DNA from: Oscillospiraceae bacterium
Lineage (GTDB): Bacteria > Bacillota > Clostridia > Oscillospirales > Ruminococcaceae
DNA: 64,000 nucleotides
Reading direction: 5' to 3'
NCBI GenBank assembly: GCA_031266415.1
Contig: JAISBB010000005.1
Location: forward strand, 62,001-126,000
This document shows, piece by piece, positions 19,885 through 30,980 of this stretch (position 1 is the first letter of the stretch; each line of letters starts with the position of its first letter). Made by a program: the position numbers and the translations under genes. The notes under the pieces were generated by a model. The model was not told the DNA's origin and searched no databases. It saw only the letters and a program-made list of their open reading frames with translations.

Positions 19885-21414
19885 CTATCCCCAGTACCGC
19901 CGATCAAGGTCACGATATTGAAGCGATTCTGCTATATGCTTCGAATCTATTATTTCAGCATCGTCTAGATCTGCTATTGTTTTTGCTACCTTTAAAATTT
20001 TGTTGTAAACCCGTGCAGAAAATGCAAGCCTTTCAAAAGCTGTTTTAAGCATTTTCGCCGCTGTTGTAGTTGTTAAACAGATTTTATTTACTGCTGATGA
20101 GTTAATTTCGGCATTGCAATTAAATTTCTCGCTTGAGAAACGTAACCATTGTTTTTCTCTTGCCCTGGTAACTCGCCGCCTAATAATTTCTGAAGTTTCA
20201 CCATCCGGTGCTTTCGTCATGTCGTTAATGTCAATTGGCATAACTTCAACGTGTATATCAATTCTATCTAACATTGGACCAGAAATTCTTCCTAAATATT
20301 TAGAAACTGCCATTTGTTGGCATTTGCATTTCTTAATAGGGTGCCCCCAAAACCCACACGGGCACGGATTCATTGCTGCAACCAACATTATGGAACTCGG
20401 GTAAGTTAATTTCGAGCGCGCACGCGATATTGTGATAGTTTTATCTTCAAGAGGTTGGCGCAAACCTTCTAAAACTTGCCTACTAAATTCCGGGAATTCA
20501 TCTAAAAAAAGAACTCCGTTGTGGGCCAGTGAAATTTCACCCGGCATAGGGATACTGCCACCACCTGCTAACCCAGCAAGTGATGTTGTGTGATGCGGTG
20601 CACGAAACGGTCGGGTAAAATTAAGCGGTGATTCCCTTGAAATATTCCCAACTACTGAATGAATTTTTGTTGTTTCTATTGCTTCTGAAAATTCAAGTGG
20701 CGGCAAAATCGAAGGGATTCGTTTCGCTAACATGCTTTTCCCAGAACCAGGCGCCCCAATTAATAATATGTTGTGCCCGCCCGCTGCTGCAACTTCTATT
20801 GCTCGCTTTGCTTTAAACTGACCTTTAACATCTAAAAAGTCAAAAGCATATTTAAAATTATCATTCGCAAAATTCCGTGGTTCCAGTGCCTGAAGTTGCA
20901 TCTTATTCGAAAAGTAATTTACAAGTTGTTGCAAGCTGAATGCTGCAAAAATATTAATTCCAGAAACAATTGCAGCCTCTTCGGCGTTTTCTTGAGGCAC
21001 AAATACATTCTTAAAACCAAGCTCGCGCGCCTTTAAAACCATCGGCAAAACTCCGTTAACTGGCTTAATCTCCCCAGAAAGAGACAACTCACCGAAAAAA
21101 ACATTGTTCTCTTCCCACTGCGCAACTTGACCTGACGCCCTAAGTATTGAAATAGCAATCGGTAAATCGTAAAATGATCCATTTTTTTTAAGGTCGGCCG
21201 GTGCAAGATTAACCGTTATTTTCCCCACCGGGAACTCAAATTCACTATTTTTAATGCTAGCCTTAACACGATTTCTCGACTCTTTAATTCCAACATCTGG
21301 AAGTCCTACTACATCAAAAACCGGCAACCCTCTTGCAATATCGACTTCTACTAAAACTTCAAATGCATCTATTCCCAATATCCCCATGCTGCTGGTTCTA
21401 CAAAACAAAAACAA
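19885..21414 (-). CDS. YifB/ComM family Mg-chelatase-like AAA ATPase
   Basis: VEVDIARGLPVFDVVGLPD, GAPGSGKSMLAKRIPSILPPL, NPCPCGFWGHP, RYLDLDRRYWG-like end. Confidence 0.94.
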   Translation of the reverse strand: MFLFCRTSSMGILGIDAFEVLVEVDIARGLPVFDVVGLPDVGIKESRNRVKASIKNSEFEFPVGKITVNLAPADLKKNGSFYDLPIAISILRASGQVAQWEENNVFFGELSLSGEIKPVNGVLPMVLKARELGFKNVFVPQENAEEAAIVSGINIFAAFSLQQLVNYFSNKMQLQALEPRNFANDNFKYAFDFLDVKGQFKAKRAIEVAAAGGHNILLIGAPGSGKSMLAKRIPSILPPLEFSEAIETTKIHSVVGNISRESPLNFTRPFRAPHHTTSLAGLAGGGSIPMPGEISLAHNGVLFLDEFPEFSRQVLEGLRQPLEDKTITISRARSKLTYPSSIMLVAAMNPCPCGFWGHPIKKCKCQQMAVSKYLGRISGPMLDRIDIHVEVMPIDINDMTKAPDGETSEIIRRRVTRAREKQWLRFSSEKFNCNAEINSSAVNKICLTTTTAAKMLKTAFERLAFSARVYNKILKVAKTIADLDDAEIIDSKHIAESLQYRDLDRRYWG

Positions 21415-21436
21415 TCACTCCCCCAGAGTCTAGCCT

Positions 21437-21466
21437 ATTATATCATATCTAAATGCCACACCGCAA
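21437..21466 (-). promoter_or_regulatory. Putative sigma-A promoter for yifB-ruvC-ruvA
   Basis: Minus strand TTGCGG-N18-TATAAT directly upstream of yifB. Confidence 0.45.
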
Positions 21467-21574
21467 TAAAGCTAAAGCATCATTCCACCACGCAGAGAAT
21501 CACATTTTTGCATCACCACATGAAAATCGAAACTTGATTTCAGTAGTCTCGCCACCATATTTCACATATTTTCA

Positions 21575-21610
21575 AAAAAATGGCTTCTTGCCAAAATCAA
21601 AGCAAGAAGC
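21575..21610 (-). terminator. Rho-independent terminator downstream of the dnaI-like gene
   Basis: Minus strand GCTTCTTGC-N10-GCAAGAAGC perfect 9-bp stem followed by a T-rich tract. Confidence 0.8.
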
Positions 21611-21621
21611 GTGAAACCAAA

Positions 21622-22602
21622 CTATTTTTTCTGCAACCGAATATCATTCCCAAAGAAGCGCAATACTTTATATTCACCATTTAAACGCGAACTCACTCGC
21701 CCACCGTATCTTTCAATTACTTCGGCCCCAGAAAGGTCGGTATTAATTATAGTTGATTTCCTTGCTAATAATCTGAGGTCAATTATACTAAATATTGAGG
21801 AGTTAGCAAACTGAGTTTGTGGCTCGCTTCCCAAGTCATCAATAATAATCAAATCACAATCTAAAAATGAGTTTAGCGCGGAAATTTTTTGTTCTCCTCG
21901 ACTAAAACGTTCTTCTTCCAGTTCATTAATCATCTGCCCCGCAAGCACATAAACCACAGTGTAACCACAACCTAAACACCATTTCGCAATTGCAAGAGCA
22001 AGGTGCGTTTTCCCTAAACCAGTCAGTCCCTGCATAAGAATATTCCCTACCCCTGAAACAAATGTTTTTGCAAAATTTAAGCAGTACTCGTAATTTTGCC
22101 GTGCTTGCTCCCTTTGCGTAATGGGGGTCTTCGAGCCTGCTATAAGTTCGTTACTAAAATATTCCAGTTTAAAATTACTGAAAGAAAACTTGTCCAGATC
22201 AATTTTCGAATTTAAACCCTTTGCCATATCCTCAATTAAAAGTTTCTTTAAACACCCACACATTGCACCGGCAACATACCCTTCATCTTTGCAAGTGGAG
22301 CAATCACAATTAAGTTTAAAAAAATCTGCGTGAATTTCGTTTTTAGCAAGCAATTGAGCTCTTTGCATTTGCAGATTTTGACTTGCTAACTTTAATTCCT
22401 CAATGGCTTTAGAATTTTCACCAATTGCTACTTGCTTTATTGCTGCCAACGAAATTTTCGACATTTGTTTATCTAACTCTTCCAATTCCGGTAAATGCTT
22501 ATATACTTCTCGCTTTTTCTCTTCTAATTCTCTTCGTGCATTCCAGCGTCTCCGGCTTAAATTTTCAAGCGCAATCTCCATTGCATTCTCTGAATATAAC
22601 AC
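21622..22602 (-). CDS. Helicase loader / ATP-binding protein, DnaI/DnaC-like
   Basis: CSTCKDEGYV zinc motif, LMQGLTGLGKTHLALAIA, DLIIIDDLGSEP, NTDLSGAEVIERYGGRVSSRL. Confidence 0.9.
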   Translation of the reverse strand: MLYSENAMEIALENLSRRRWNARRELEEKKREVYKHLPELEELDKQMSKISLAAIKQVAIGENSKAIEELKLASQNLQMQRAQLLAKNEIHADFFKLNCDCSTCKDEGYVAGAMCGCLKKLLIEDMAKGLNSKIDLDKFSFSNFKLEYFSNELIAGSKTPITQREQARQNYEYCLNFAKTFVSGVGNILMQGLTGLGKTHLALAIAKWCLGCGYTVVYVLAGQMINELEEERFSRGEQKISALNSFLDCDLIIIDDLGSEPQTQFANSSIFSIIDLRLLARKSTIINTDLSGAEVIERYGGRVSSRLNGEYKVLRFFGNDIRLQKK

Positions 22603-22625
22603 AATCCACCAGATCCTTTTTTACA

Positions 22626-23522
22626 TCAAAATCTCATATCTTCGATTTTAAAAGACAAAAGTTTATTTGTTTTTTTTCCACTACCACAAACAGCTCCTTT
22701 TTTAATGCCAGCATGTCGTGGCGTTTTCCGCACCCAATTCACAAGAATTCCGTTAATATATGGCACATTAACCTCACCTTTTTGCTCTAATGCCACATTA
22801 ATTGCCTTTTCTATAGTCTCTAAATTTAGCTTTAAGTCAGTTTGCCATTTCTTTATTATTAACTTTTGTTTATTATTCAAAGTGGGCAACTGCAACTTCT
22901 CTCTAACTGTTTCATGCCAACTTTCTAATTCTACATTTCTCGCTGCATATACTTCAGCTGCTTCATAAGAATTAATTCCAGACTCAAACCAAAAATTAGC
23001 TTCGCGCCTAATAGCTTTTGCAGAAATCTGCCCAATAGTCGCACAATATTTTAATAAAAACATTATCAACTCTGGTTCCATTCCCAAATTGAAATGCAAA
23101 TCAACCAGATTAATTAAATCAAATTGGTTTTGCATTCGCCCCAAAATCCCAGGGAACTGGCCTAAAACAAAGCTCAGTTCTTCTGACTCCACAATCATGT
23201 GTGTGGCTTCTTCTGGGGTTAATTTAATTGCGAATAATTTATCTTTATTTTCACGTAACTCTTCTTTCTCACAAACTAAAACCTTCTTTTGCATCCAAAA
23301 ATCTACAGCTTGCTCGACTTCACTTGTTGTTGCCCCCAGTTTCCCGGCAATTTGTAACGGCGTTGCATCACAAGTAAGAACTAAAAGCAACAACGTTTTA
23401 AGCTGCAACTCATTACATTCATTTATATAAGCGCTAGCAACGATCTCCGGTACCTCTAAAACTTTCCCAAACGAAAAATTTACCATCATTCGCCTCCATG
23501 CACTATTTTCATAGTTGCTCAA
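22626..23522 (-). CDS. DnaD domain protein (TTG start)
   Basis: DnaD fold: YEAAEVYAARNVELESWHETVREKLQL...NKQKLIIKKWQTDLKLNLETIEKAINVALEQKG...YINGILVNW. TTG start overlaps the pyk stop. Confidence 0.85.
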   Translation of the reverse strand: MSNYENSAWRRMMVNFSFGKVLEVPEIVASAYINECNELQLKTLLLLVLTCDATPLQIAGKLGATTSEVEQAVDFWMQKKVLVCEKEELRENKDKLFAIKLTPEEATHMIVESEELSFVLGQFPGILGRMQNQFDLINLVDLHFNLGMEPELIMFLLKYCATIGQISAKAIRREANFWFESGINSYEAAEVYAARNVELESWHETVREKLQLPTLNNKQKLIIKKWQTDLKLNLETIEKAINVALEQKGEVNVPYINGILVNWVRKTPRHAGIKKGAVCGSGKKTNKLLSFKIEDMRF

Positions 23523-24565
23523 GTTGAAGCTATGTTTGCCATTCTACCAAATTTACCAATGTCTTGCTCCGCACGTTCCAAAAGCCGCCTCATTACACAA
23601 AGAGTCTCAATCGGATGCTTTCCAATTGCTGTTTCAGCTGCCAACATAACTGCTGCTGCCCCATCAAAAACCGCATTCGCTACATCAGTACTTTCTGCTC
23701 TTGTTGGAAGCAGATTCCAAATCATAGAGTCTAACATTTGGGTTGCAACAACTGCTGGTTTTTTCATTTTAAATGCCAATGAAACAATTTCTTTTTGCAC
23801 ACTCGGCAATTCTTCAAATGGGATCTCAACTCCCATGTCACCTCTTGCCACCACCACTCCATCCGAAACTTCTAAAATTTCTTTTACATTGTTTATTCCT
23901 TCTCTATTCTCAATTTTGGCAATAATTTGCATTTGTGAATCCTCACACAAATCGCGTAGTTTAACTATATCTGCCTTGTTTTTAGTAAAAGAAGCCGAAA
24001 CATAATCGAACCCCAGCTTCATTCCAAACTGAATATCTTTTTCATCTTCTTGAGTAATAGACGAAGCAGAAATATTTACATTTGGCAGATTTATTCCCTT
24101 CTTGTTTGAAACTACCCCACCACGAATAACAACACAAACCACTTCTTCGGCCACTTCAACCACTTTTAACTGAAGTAAACCATCATCAATATAAACCAAA
24201 TCTCCGCACTTTAAATCATTTGCAAACCCTTTGTAGTTAACGGCAGCAATTTTTTCGTTCCCAATTACACTTTTTGTTGTAATAATAAATTTTTGAGTCT
24301 CTTTAAGTGCTATTTCTCCATTTTCAAAAACTTCAAAACGAATTTTTGGCCCCTTGGTATCCATCATTTTCAAAACATTTAAGCCAAGCTCCTTCTCTAT
24401 TCTACAAACCTTCTCAAAGCTTTTTTGGTGTTCTTCTTGAGTTTGGTGTGCAAAATTAAACCTAGCTATATCCATTCCATTCAACATAAGTTCGCGAACT
24501 TTCTCATCGCTATCAACTGCTGGCCCCAGAGTACAAATTATTTTTGTTTTTCTTTTTAAATTCAA
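23519..24565 (-). CDS. pyk: Pyruvate kinase, short form lacking the C-terminal domain
   Basis: KTKIICTLGPA, MMDTKGPKIR, IIAKIENREG, ARGDMGVEIPFEELPSVQK, TRAESTDVANAVFDG; only 348 aa. Confidence 0.93.
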   Translation of the reverse strand: MNLKRKTKIICTLGPAVDSDEKVRELMLNGMDIARFNFAHQTQEEHQKSFEKVCRIEKELGLNVLKMMDTKGPKIRFEVFENGEIALKETQKFIITTKSVIGNEKIAAVNYKGFANDLKCGDLVYIDDGLLQLKVVEVAEEVVCVVIRGGVVSNKKGINLPNVNISASSITQEDEKDIQFGMKLGFDYVSASFTKNKADIVKLRDLCEDSQMQIIAKIENREGINNVKEILEVSDGVVVARGDMGVEIPFEELPSVQKEIVSLAFKMKKPAVVATQMLDSMIWNLLPTRAESTDVANAVFDGAAAVMLAAETAIGKHPIETLCVMRRLLERAEQDIGKFGRMANIAST

Positions 24566-24635
24566 CTAACCTTACACCTTCTTACAACGAAACCTAAAAT
24601 AAACTTTAAGTATTCAGCAAAAACCAATCCACACA

Positions 24636-25901
24636 CTATTCTTGCAACAATTTCGCGGTTTTTAATTTATACGCTAGCACTCCCGGTTCGTTAAATGGAT
24701 TAACACCTAAAACCAATGCAGAAATTGCGCAAGCTTTCTCAAAAAAATAAATCAAATACCCGTACTCAAATTCATTTACTTGCGGAATTCTCAATACAAT
24801 ACTTGGCACAGCCGCATCAACATGTGCCTTTAAAGCGCCTTCTAACACTTTTTTGTTAATTTGCGAAAGCGAACTGTGGGCTAATCCAAAATTGTGAATA
24901 CATTCTGATTCAGCGCACATATCCACATTTGAATTCAAAACATCAATTACAGTTTCAAAAATCAAACTGCCACTATCTTGAATGAATTGTCCCAGCGCGT
25001 GTAAATCCGTTGAATATATCCCAGCAGTCGGGAAAATTCCCTTGCCATCTTTCCCTTCACTTTCAGCAAACAATTGCTTAAACCACTCAGCAAAAGAGTG
25101 AAAATCCGGTTCTAAACCAATCAAAACTTCTATTCTTTTGCCTTTTCTATTTAAGCAGTTTCTATACGCTGCGTAAATCAAACTTTCGTTCTCTGGGAAT
25201 TTTTTATCAGACAAATACAAACAAGCATTCCTCGCTCCATTCATAACCTGGCGAATATCTATTCCCGCAACCGCCATTGGCAACAATCCCACAGCTGTTA
25301 ACACAGAATATCTCCCACCAATATCTTCTGGAATAACAAATCGCCTGTATCCATTGTCTTTTGCCATTCTCAAAAGTGTACCTTTCTCTTCATCTGTGGT
25401 AACAAAAATTCTCTTACTGGCCTCTATCTTTCCGTACTTTTGTTCAAGCAAATTCCTGAAAATTCCGAAGGCAAGCATCGGTTCCAAAGTCTCTCCCGAC
25501 TTAGATACAATGTTGATATAAACTTCCTTATCTTCACAACACGCTATTACATTACTTAAATAGCTGGCACTAAGATTATTGCCCGCGAAATAAATTTTCA
25601 ACTGCGATTTCTCGTTGTAAAAAATAGAGCGCAACCACTCTATTGCTGCTTTCGCGCCAAGAGATGAACCACCTATTCCAATAACAATAAAAACATCGGC
25701 TCTATTTTTAATTTCTTCTGCTGCTTGCAAAATCGCTTCTAATTCATTACTATCAAACTCTTGAGGTAAATTATGCCAGCTTTTCGACCCCATTTCCTCG
25801 TCTAACATTTTTGCGGCAAGGCTAACCTGCGGCTCAATCCTCTCCAATTCTGTATCTGTAATAAAATTGCAAATCCCGCTGTTATTCAGTCTAACCGCCA
25901 T
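24636..25901 (-). CDS. pgi: Glucose-6-phosphate isomerase
   Basis: VIGIGGSSLGAKAAIEWL, SKSGETLEP, GRYSVLTAVGLLP, EQFE-helix equivalent and C-terminal Lys motif region. Confidence 0.94.
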   Translation of the reverse strand: MAVRLNNSGICNFITDTELERIEPQVSLAAKMLDEEMGSKSWHNLPQEFDSNELEAILQAAEEIKNRADVFIVIGIGGSSLGAKAAIEWLRSIFYNEKSQLKIYFAGNNLSASYLSNVIACCEDKEVYINIVSKSGETLEPMLAFGIFRNLLEQKYGKIEASKRIFVTTDEEKGTLLRMAKDNGYRRFVIPEDIGGRYSVLTAVGLLPMAVAGIDIRQVMNGARNACLYLSDKKFPENESLIYAAYRNCLNRKGKRIEVLIGLEPDFHSFAEWFKQLFAESEGKDGKGIFPTAGIYSTDLHALGQFIQDSGSLIFETVIDVLNSNVDMCAESECIHNFGLAHSSLSQINKKVLEGALKAHVDAAVPSIVLRIPQVNEFEYGYLIYFFEKACAISALVLGVNPFNEPGVLAYKLKTAKLLQE

Positions 25902-25919
25902 TTAACAAAAATCCTTTCA

Positions 25920-26594
25920 TTACTTCATTTTCAAGAACTCTATTAATATTTGCGCGGACTTTTGGGCGGCAACATCTTTAAATTTTTCATAGTTGTCACT
26001 CGGCTCCCACACTAAATCTGAAATAACTTTCAAAACGCAAAAATCAACACGATTTAAAAAACAACTTTGGCCAACACTTCCACATTCCATTTCAACTGCA
26101 ACCGCACTTATTTTTTTGCACAATCCACCAGCTGCACCTATTCCATTAACAAAACTATCACCCGTTGCAATAATTCCGCTGCAAGCAACATTCGAAGAAA
26201 CCTTTAAAAGTTTTTGCATAGATCTTCTATGGCAATCTATTAAACCAATCCCTAACCCGGGAATAATCTCAAGGTTGTTCCTCACAACAGATATATCTAA
26301 ATCGTATTGAAACACACCAGAAGCAACTACCACATCGCAAATTTTAAGCTCTTTTGAAATTGCACCAGCCACCCCACTGTTCACAATCAATTTTGGCGCA
26401 TATTTTAATATCATTGTTTGAGTTGCAATTGCCGCATTAACTTTTCCTATCCCAGATTGCACAAGAACAACACTCTGCCCACACAAATCACCTAAATAAA
26501 ACACTATATGGCCACAAAGCTCATTTCTTGGGTTTTCTAATTGCAACTTAAGTGGCCCTATTTCTTCTGGCATTGCACAAACAATCCCAATCAA
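25920..26594 (-). CDS. mtnN: 5'-methylthioadenosine/S-adenosylhomocysteine nucleosidase
   Basis: IGIVCAMPEEIGPL, QSGIGKVNAAIATQ, NSGVAGAI, VAVEMECGSVGQSC, KVISDLV. TTG start at 26594 inferred from AGGAAGG upstream; the track ORF starts at 26636. Confidence 0.9.
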   Translation of the reverse strand: MIGIVCAMPEEIGPLKLQLENPRNELCGHIVFYLGDLCGQSVVLVQSGIGKVNAAIATQTMILKYAPKLIVNSGVAGAISKELKICDVVVASGVFQYDLDISVVRNNLEIIPGLGIGLIDCHRRSMQKLLKVSSNVACSGIIATGDSFVNGIGAAGGLCKKISAVAVEMECGSVGQSCFLNRVDFCVLKVISDLVWEPSDNYEKFKDVAAQKSAQILIEFLKMK

Positions 26595-26622
26595 CTTCCA
26601 TATCCTTCCTACGTTCCAAGAT

Positions 26623-28965
26623 TCACGAGTAGCCAATCACTGCTGTTTTCCAAACAGTATCTACATTTTTTGCAAACACAAATTCAATTTCATCTTTCAC
26701 ACTCTCATCAACTTCCTCAAGGTCCGCTTCATTTTCTTTCGGTAACACTACCATTTTTATTCCCATTTTATGTGCTGCAATTACCTTTTCTTTAACACCA
26801 CCAACCGGCAAAACTTTGCCTCTTAATGTTATTTCACCTGTAATTGCTACATCTTTTCTAATAGGTTTTTTCATTAACTCTGAAACAATGGCAGTTGATA
26901 TTGCGGTCCCCGCAGATGGACCATCTTTCGGAACGGCACCACTTGGCACATGTAGGTGAATATCACTGTTTTTATAAAACTCTTTGTTTATCTTCAATTT
27001 GCCAGACACTTTCCGAATATAAGACAACGCTGCTTTTGCTGATTCTTGCATAACACTTCCAAGCGACCCTGTTAATTCCAATTTCCCGGTACCCTCTAAA
27101 GATAAAGCTTCTATACACATTGTTTCGCCCCCAACTTGTGTCCATGCAAGCCCTGTTGCTGTTCCAACCACATTTCTATTCAAAGTATCTCTGTGGGAAT
27201 ATTTAGGAACCCCTGCATATTCCTTCAGATTTTTTACTGTAAACGAAAACGACTCCAAATTTAACTCCAACATTTTTCGAATTGCTTTTCGGCACAAACT
27301 CCCCACTAAACGCGAAGCGCTCCGAACACCAGCTTCCCTTGTATAATTATCAACAATTGCACGAATTACAGCATCACTAAACTTAATTTGATTGGGCGCT
27401 AGCAAATACTCGGTTAACTGCTTTGGAATCACATGTTTTTTCAAAATATTAAATTTTTCATATCGCGTATAGCTATCAAGCTCAACCACTTCCATTCTGT
27501 TCAACAAAGGTGCTGGAATATCCCAAAGATAATTAGCGGTTGCCACAAACAACACGTCGCTCAAGTCAAACGCAACCTCTAAATAATTATCTCTAAATTC
27601 ACAATTCTGTCCATAATCTAAGACTTCTAAAAATGCGGCTGTTGGGTCAGAACGGAAATCCATTGCCATTTTATCTATCTCATCCAATAAAATCAACGGA
27701 TTTTTAGATTTCGCTGTTTTCAGTGCCATTATTATTCTACCAGGCATTGCCCCAACATAAGTTTTTCTGTGACCTCTAACTTCACTTTCATCTTTCAGTC
27801 CACCCAGAGAAACCTTCACATATTTTCTGTTAACTGCCTCTGCAATTGCTTTTGCAATTGATGTTTTCCCAACTCCTGGCGGCCCAACCAAGCAAAGTAC
27901 TTGCCACTTTGTACCCCTATTTAATGCCTTAACAGCAATCATTTCCAATATTTTCTCTTTGATTTTCTTCAAACCAAAATGGGCCCTATCTAATATTTTG
28001 GCAGCAACCTCAACATCCATGCTATCTTCCGTTTTTTTACTCCACGGCAATTCCACGCAAATATCTAGGTAGTTTTTAATCACAGCGCCCTCATGTGAGC
28101 CACTTGGTGCTTTATCTAATTTTTGCGCCTCTTTAAGTAAATGCTCTTTACTATCTTGATCTATCATAAGCTCATTTATTCTTTTAATATATTCTTGAAC
28201 CTCATCTGTTGCTTGGGGACCACCTGCAAGCTCACTATTTAAAATCTTAATTTGTTCCCTTATATAATAATCTTTTTGTCCTTTATCGATATTTTTCTTC
28301 AATTTTTCATCTAATTCAACTTGGCAAGAAATAATTCCTACTTCTCGCTCTAAAACACTGGCTAAAATTAGAAGCCTGTCAAGCACTCCAACAACTTCCA
28401 ACAACTGCTGCTTAACAGAAAGCTCTAGCATTATATTTACTGCTATGTAATTTACCAGTTCATTCCCTGACTTTATTTTTTTTATTGTTTGGTGTATGGC
28501 CTTAGATATGGCAGGGAAAAATTGGGCATATTCCACAAATAATTTCTTAACCGTTCTAATAAGCGCTTCCTCAATATTTTTCTTATCTTTTTGGTCTACT
28601 TGAAATTGAGATGTTGCTGTATATTTTTTAACAACAGCTGAGTGTAAACCATTTTCATTCCTTTTAATTTTAGTCAATGAAGCAACATCTTTCCCTTGAA
28701 TTAAAATTCGTGCTGAAACAGCGTCTTTTTTCAAAATTTGTTTAATTTGTGCCAAAACCCCAACTGGAAACAACTTTTTTTTCTGTACATTCACCATCCC
28801 TTCCGAACCTGTAGCTCTTTGTGCAACAAAAAAAATCAAATGATTCCCCAACATGGCGCTTTCTAAAGCTTTCAGTTGCTCTTTGCCAAAACACTCTAAA
28901 TAAATTTCTGTCCCGGGGTAGATTACACACCCGCAGGCCGTTAACAAATCGAATTCTTCAGCCAT
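26623..28965 (-). CDS. lon: ATP-dependent protease Lon
   Basis: [42 protein letters not shown] catalytic Ser, GGVKEKVIAAHKMGIK. Confidence 0.97.
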   Translation of the reverse strand: MAEEFDLLTACGCVIYPGTEIYLECFGKEQLKALESAMLGNHLIFFVAQRATGSEGMVNVQKKKLFPVGVLAQIKQILKKDAVSARILIQGKDVASLTKIKRNENGLHSAVVKKYTATSQFQVDQKDKKNIEEALIRTVKKLFVEYAQFFPAISKAIHQTIKKIKSGNELVNYIAVNIMLELSVKQQLLEVVGVLDRLLILASVLEREVGIISCQVELDEKLKKNIDKGQKDYYIREQIKILNSELAGGPQATDEVQEYIKRINELMIDQDSKEHLLKEAQKLDKAPSGSHEGAVIKNYLDICVELPWSKKTEDSMDVEVAAKILDRAHFGLKKIKEKILEMIAVKALNRGTKWQVLCLVGPPGVGKTSIAKAIAEAVNRKYVKVSLGGLKDESEVRGHRKTYVGAMPGRIIMALKTAKSKNPLILLDEIDKMAMDFRSDPTAAFLEVLDYGQNCEFRDNYLEVAFDLSDVLFVATANYLWDIPAPLLNRMEVVELDSYTRYEKFNILKKHVIPKQLTEYLLAPNQIKFSDAVIRAIVDNYTREAGVRSASRLVGSLCRKAIRKMLELNLESFSFTVKNLKEYAGVPKYSHRDTLNRNVVGTATGLAWTQVGGETMCIEALSLEGTGKLELTGSLGSVMQESAKAALSYIRKVSGKLKINKEFYKNSDIHLHVPSGAVPKDGPSAGTAISTAIVSELMKKPIRKDVAITGEITLRGKVLPVGGVKEKVIAAHKMGIKMVVLPKENEADLEEVDESVKDEIEFVFAKNVDTVWKTAVIGYS

Positions 28966-29002
28966 GGTTTACCCCCTTTCTGCCTGCCCCCAAATTGCCA
29001 AC

Positions 29003-30331
29003 CTAAACCATTTCTTTCCTATCTTTTCTATCCCAAAAAATATTTAAATTTTTGGCTTCTTTTTTCTCGTTTATTTGAATTTTCGGTTCACGAATTTCCT
29101 TTTTCACAAATTCCTTTGTAATTGTTATTTTTTCAAGCCCGGAATGTGAAGGAGCAAGGAACATTAAATCTCCTAATACTTCTTCCAAAATAGCTCTTAA
29201 GCCTCTTGCTCCTGTATTTCGTTCCAATGCTCTTTTTGCCATCTCTTTTATTGCATCTTCTTCAAGCTCTAATTCTACTCTGTCTATTCGAAATAATTTT
29301 TTATATTGCTTTACAAGTGAATTTTTAGGCTCCGTTAAAATTTTTACCAACGCATTTTCATCCAAAGCCTCTAAAACACTCAACACGGGAATTCTCCCAA
29401 CCAATTCTGGAATCAACCCATATTTAATCAAGTCATGAGGCAAAACTTGCTTCATAACGTCGTTAAGTTTCTCTTGTTTTTTCGATTTCACATTTGCACC
29501 AAAGCCAATTTCAGAGTGCCCAATTCGCTTACTAATAATAGAATCTAAACCCTCAAACGCACCACCGCAAACAAACAAAATATTTGTGGTATCAATGCTT
29601 ATTAGCTCATGTTGAGGGTGCTTTCTTCCACCTTGTGGTGGTACACTAGCAATGGTTCCTTCTAAAATTTTAAGCAAGGCTTGTTGCACACCTTCACCAC
29701 TAACATCTCGTGTAAGTGACCGATTTTCGCTTTTCCTTGTGATTTTATCAATTTCGTCTATATATATAATACCCCTTTGAGCCTTCTCAACATCAAAATC
29801 TGCAGCTTGAATTAACCTCAGCAAGATATTTTCAACGTCTTCTCCAACATAACCAGCTTCTGTTAGTGTTGTTGCGTCTGCAATTGCAAATGGCACTTTT
29901 AATATGTGTGCTAAAGTTTGCGCCAAAAGCGTTTTCCCCACACCAGTTGGACCAAGCAATAAAATGTTGCTTTTGTGCAATTTCGTAGCATCTTCTGGGT
30001 CATCACTTAAAAAAATTCTTTTATAGTGGTTATATACCGCCGTTGAAAGCGCCTTTTTTGCACTTTCTTGCCCAATAATATATTCATCCAAGACTCGTTT
30101 AATTTCAACAGGTGGCATTAATTCTAACATTGGAGTGGCAGTCCCTTTGGTTTCTTCATTTATGATTTTTCTGTGTTTGCTCTCTTCCCGCAAAATATTT
30201 TGGCAAAGTTCAATACACTCATTGCAAATACATACTCCCGGCCCAGCAATAATTCGACCTACTTGGTCGTTTAACTTGCCACAAAAAGAGCATCTTAATA
30301 ATTTATTATAATCATCACTACTTGGCATCAA
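29003..30331 (-). CDS. clpX: ClpX ATPase subunit of Clp protease
   Basis: Zinc finger CSFCGK...[42 protein letters not shown]. Confidence 0.97.
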   Translation of the reverse strand: MMPSSDDYNKLLRCSFCGKLNDQVGRIIAGPGVCICNECIELCQNILREESKHRKIINEETKGTATPMLELMPPVEIKRVLDEYIIGQESAKKALSTAVYNHYKRIFLSDDPEDATKLHKSNILLLGPTGVGKTLLAQTLAHILKVPFAIADATTLTEAGYVGEDVENILLRLIQAADFDVEKAQRGIIYIDEIDKITRKSENRSLTRDVSGEGVQQALLKILEGTIASVPPQGGRKHPQHELISIDTTNILFVCGGAFEGLDSIISKRIGHSEIGFGANVKSKKQEKLNDVMKQVLPHDLIKYGLIPELVGRIPVLSVLEALDENALVKILTEPKNSLVKQYKKLFRIDRVELELEEDAIKEMAKRALERNTGARGLRAILEEVLGDLMFLAPSHSGLEKITITKEFVKKEIREPKIQINEKKEAKNLNIFWDRKDRKEMV

Positions 30332-30382
30332 ATCTCACCTTCCCCCGAGAATCTACATTTAATCATAAAACAACACACAAAC

Positions 30383-30973
30383 TCAGGTAACCATCCTCTT
30401 TTCCATCACTTTATCTATAAGCCCATAATCACAAGCTTCATCTGAAGACATGAAATAATCTCGCTCAGTATCTTGCTCGACCTTACCAAGTGTTTGCCCG
30501 GTATTTTTTGCCAAAATTTGATTCAATTTTGTTTTTAATTTCGCGATTCTTTCTGCTTGAATTTTAATATCGGTAGCTTGCCCTTGCACCCCACCAAGTG
30601 GTTGGTGAATCATTATTTCACTGTTTGGAAGTGCAAAGCGCTTACCTTTTGCACCGGCAGCCAACAAAAATGCACCCATAGAAGCCGCCAAACCTAAACA
30701 AATTGTAGAAACATCTGATTTTATATATTGCATAGTATCATATATCGCCATCCCAGATGAAGTTGAACCCCCAGGACTATTTATATACAAGTGAATATCT
30801 CTATCTGGGTCCTGCCCTTCAAGGTAAATAAGCTGTGCAATAACCAAGCTTGATGTCACATCATTTACTTCATCGCAAAGCATAATAATTCTATCATTTA
30901 AAAGCCGCGAATAAATATCATAAGACCTTTCACCTCGACTTGTTTGTTCCACAACTACAGGAACTAATGCCAT
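30383..30973 (-). CDS. clpP: ClpP proteolytic subunit
   Basis: [25 protein letters not shown] start, [24 protein letters not shown]. Confidence 0.97.
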   Translation of the reverse strand: MALVPVVVEQTSRGERSYDIYSRLLNDRIIMLCDEVNDVTSSLVIAQLIYLEGQDPDRDIHLYINSPGGSTSSGMAIYDTMQYIKSDVSTICLGLAASMGAFLLAAGAKGKRFALPNSEIMIHQPLGGVQGQATDIKIQAERIAKLKTKLNQILAKNTGQTLGKVEQDTERDYFMSSDEACDYGLIDKVMEKRMVT

Positions 30974-30980
30974 AATATTT

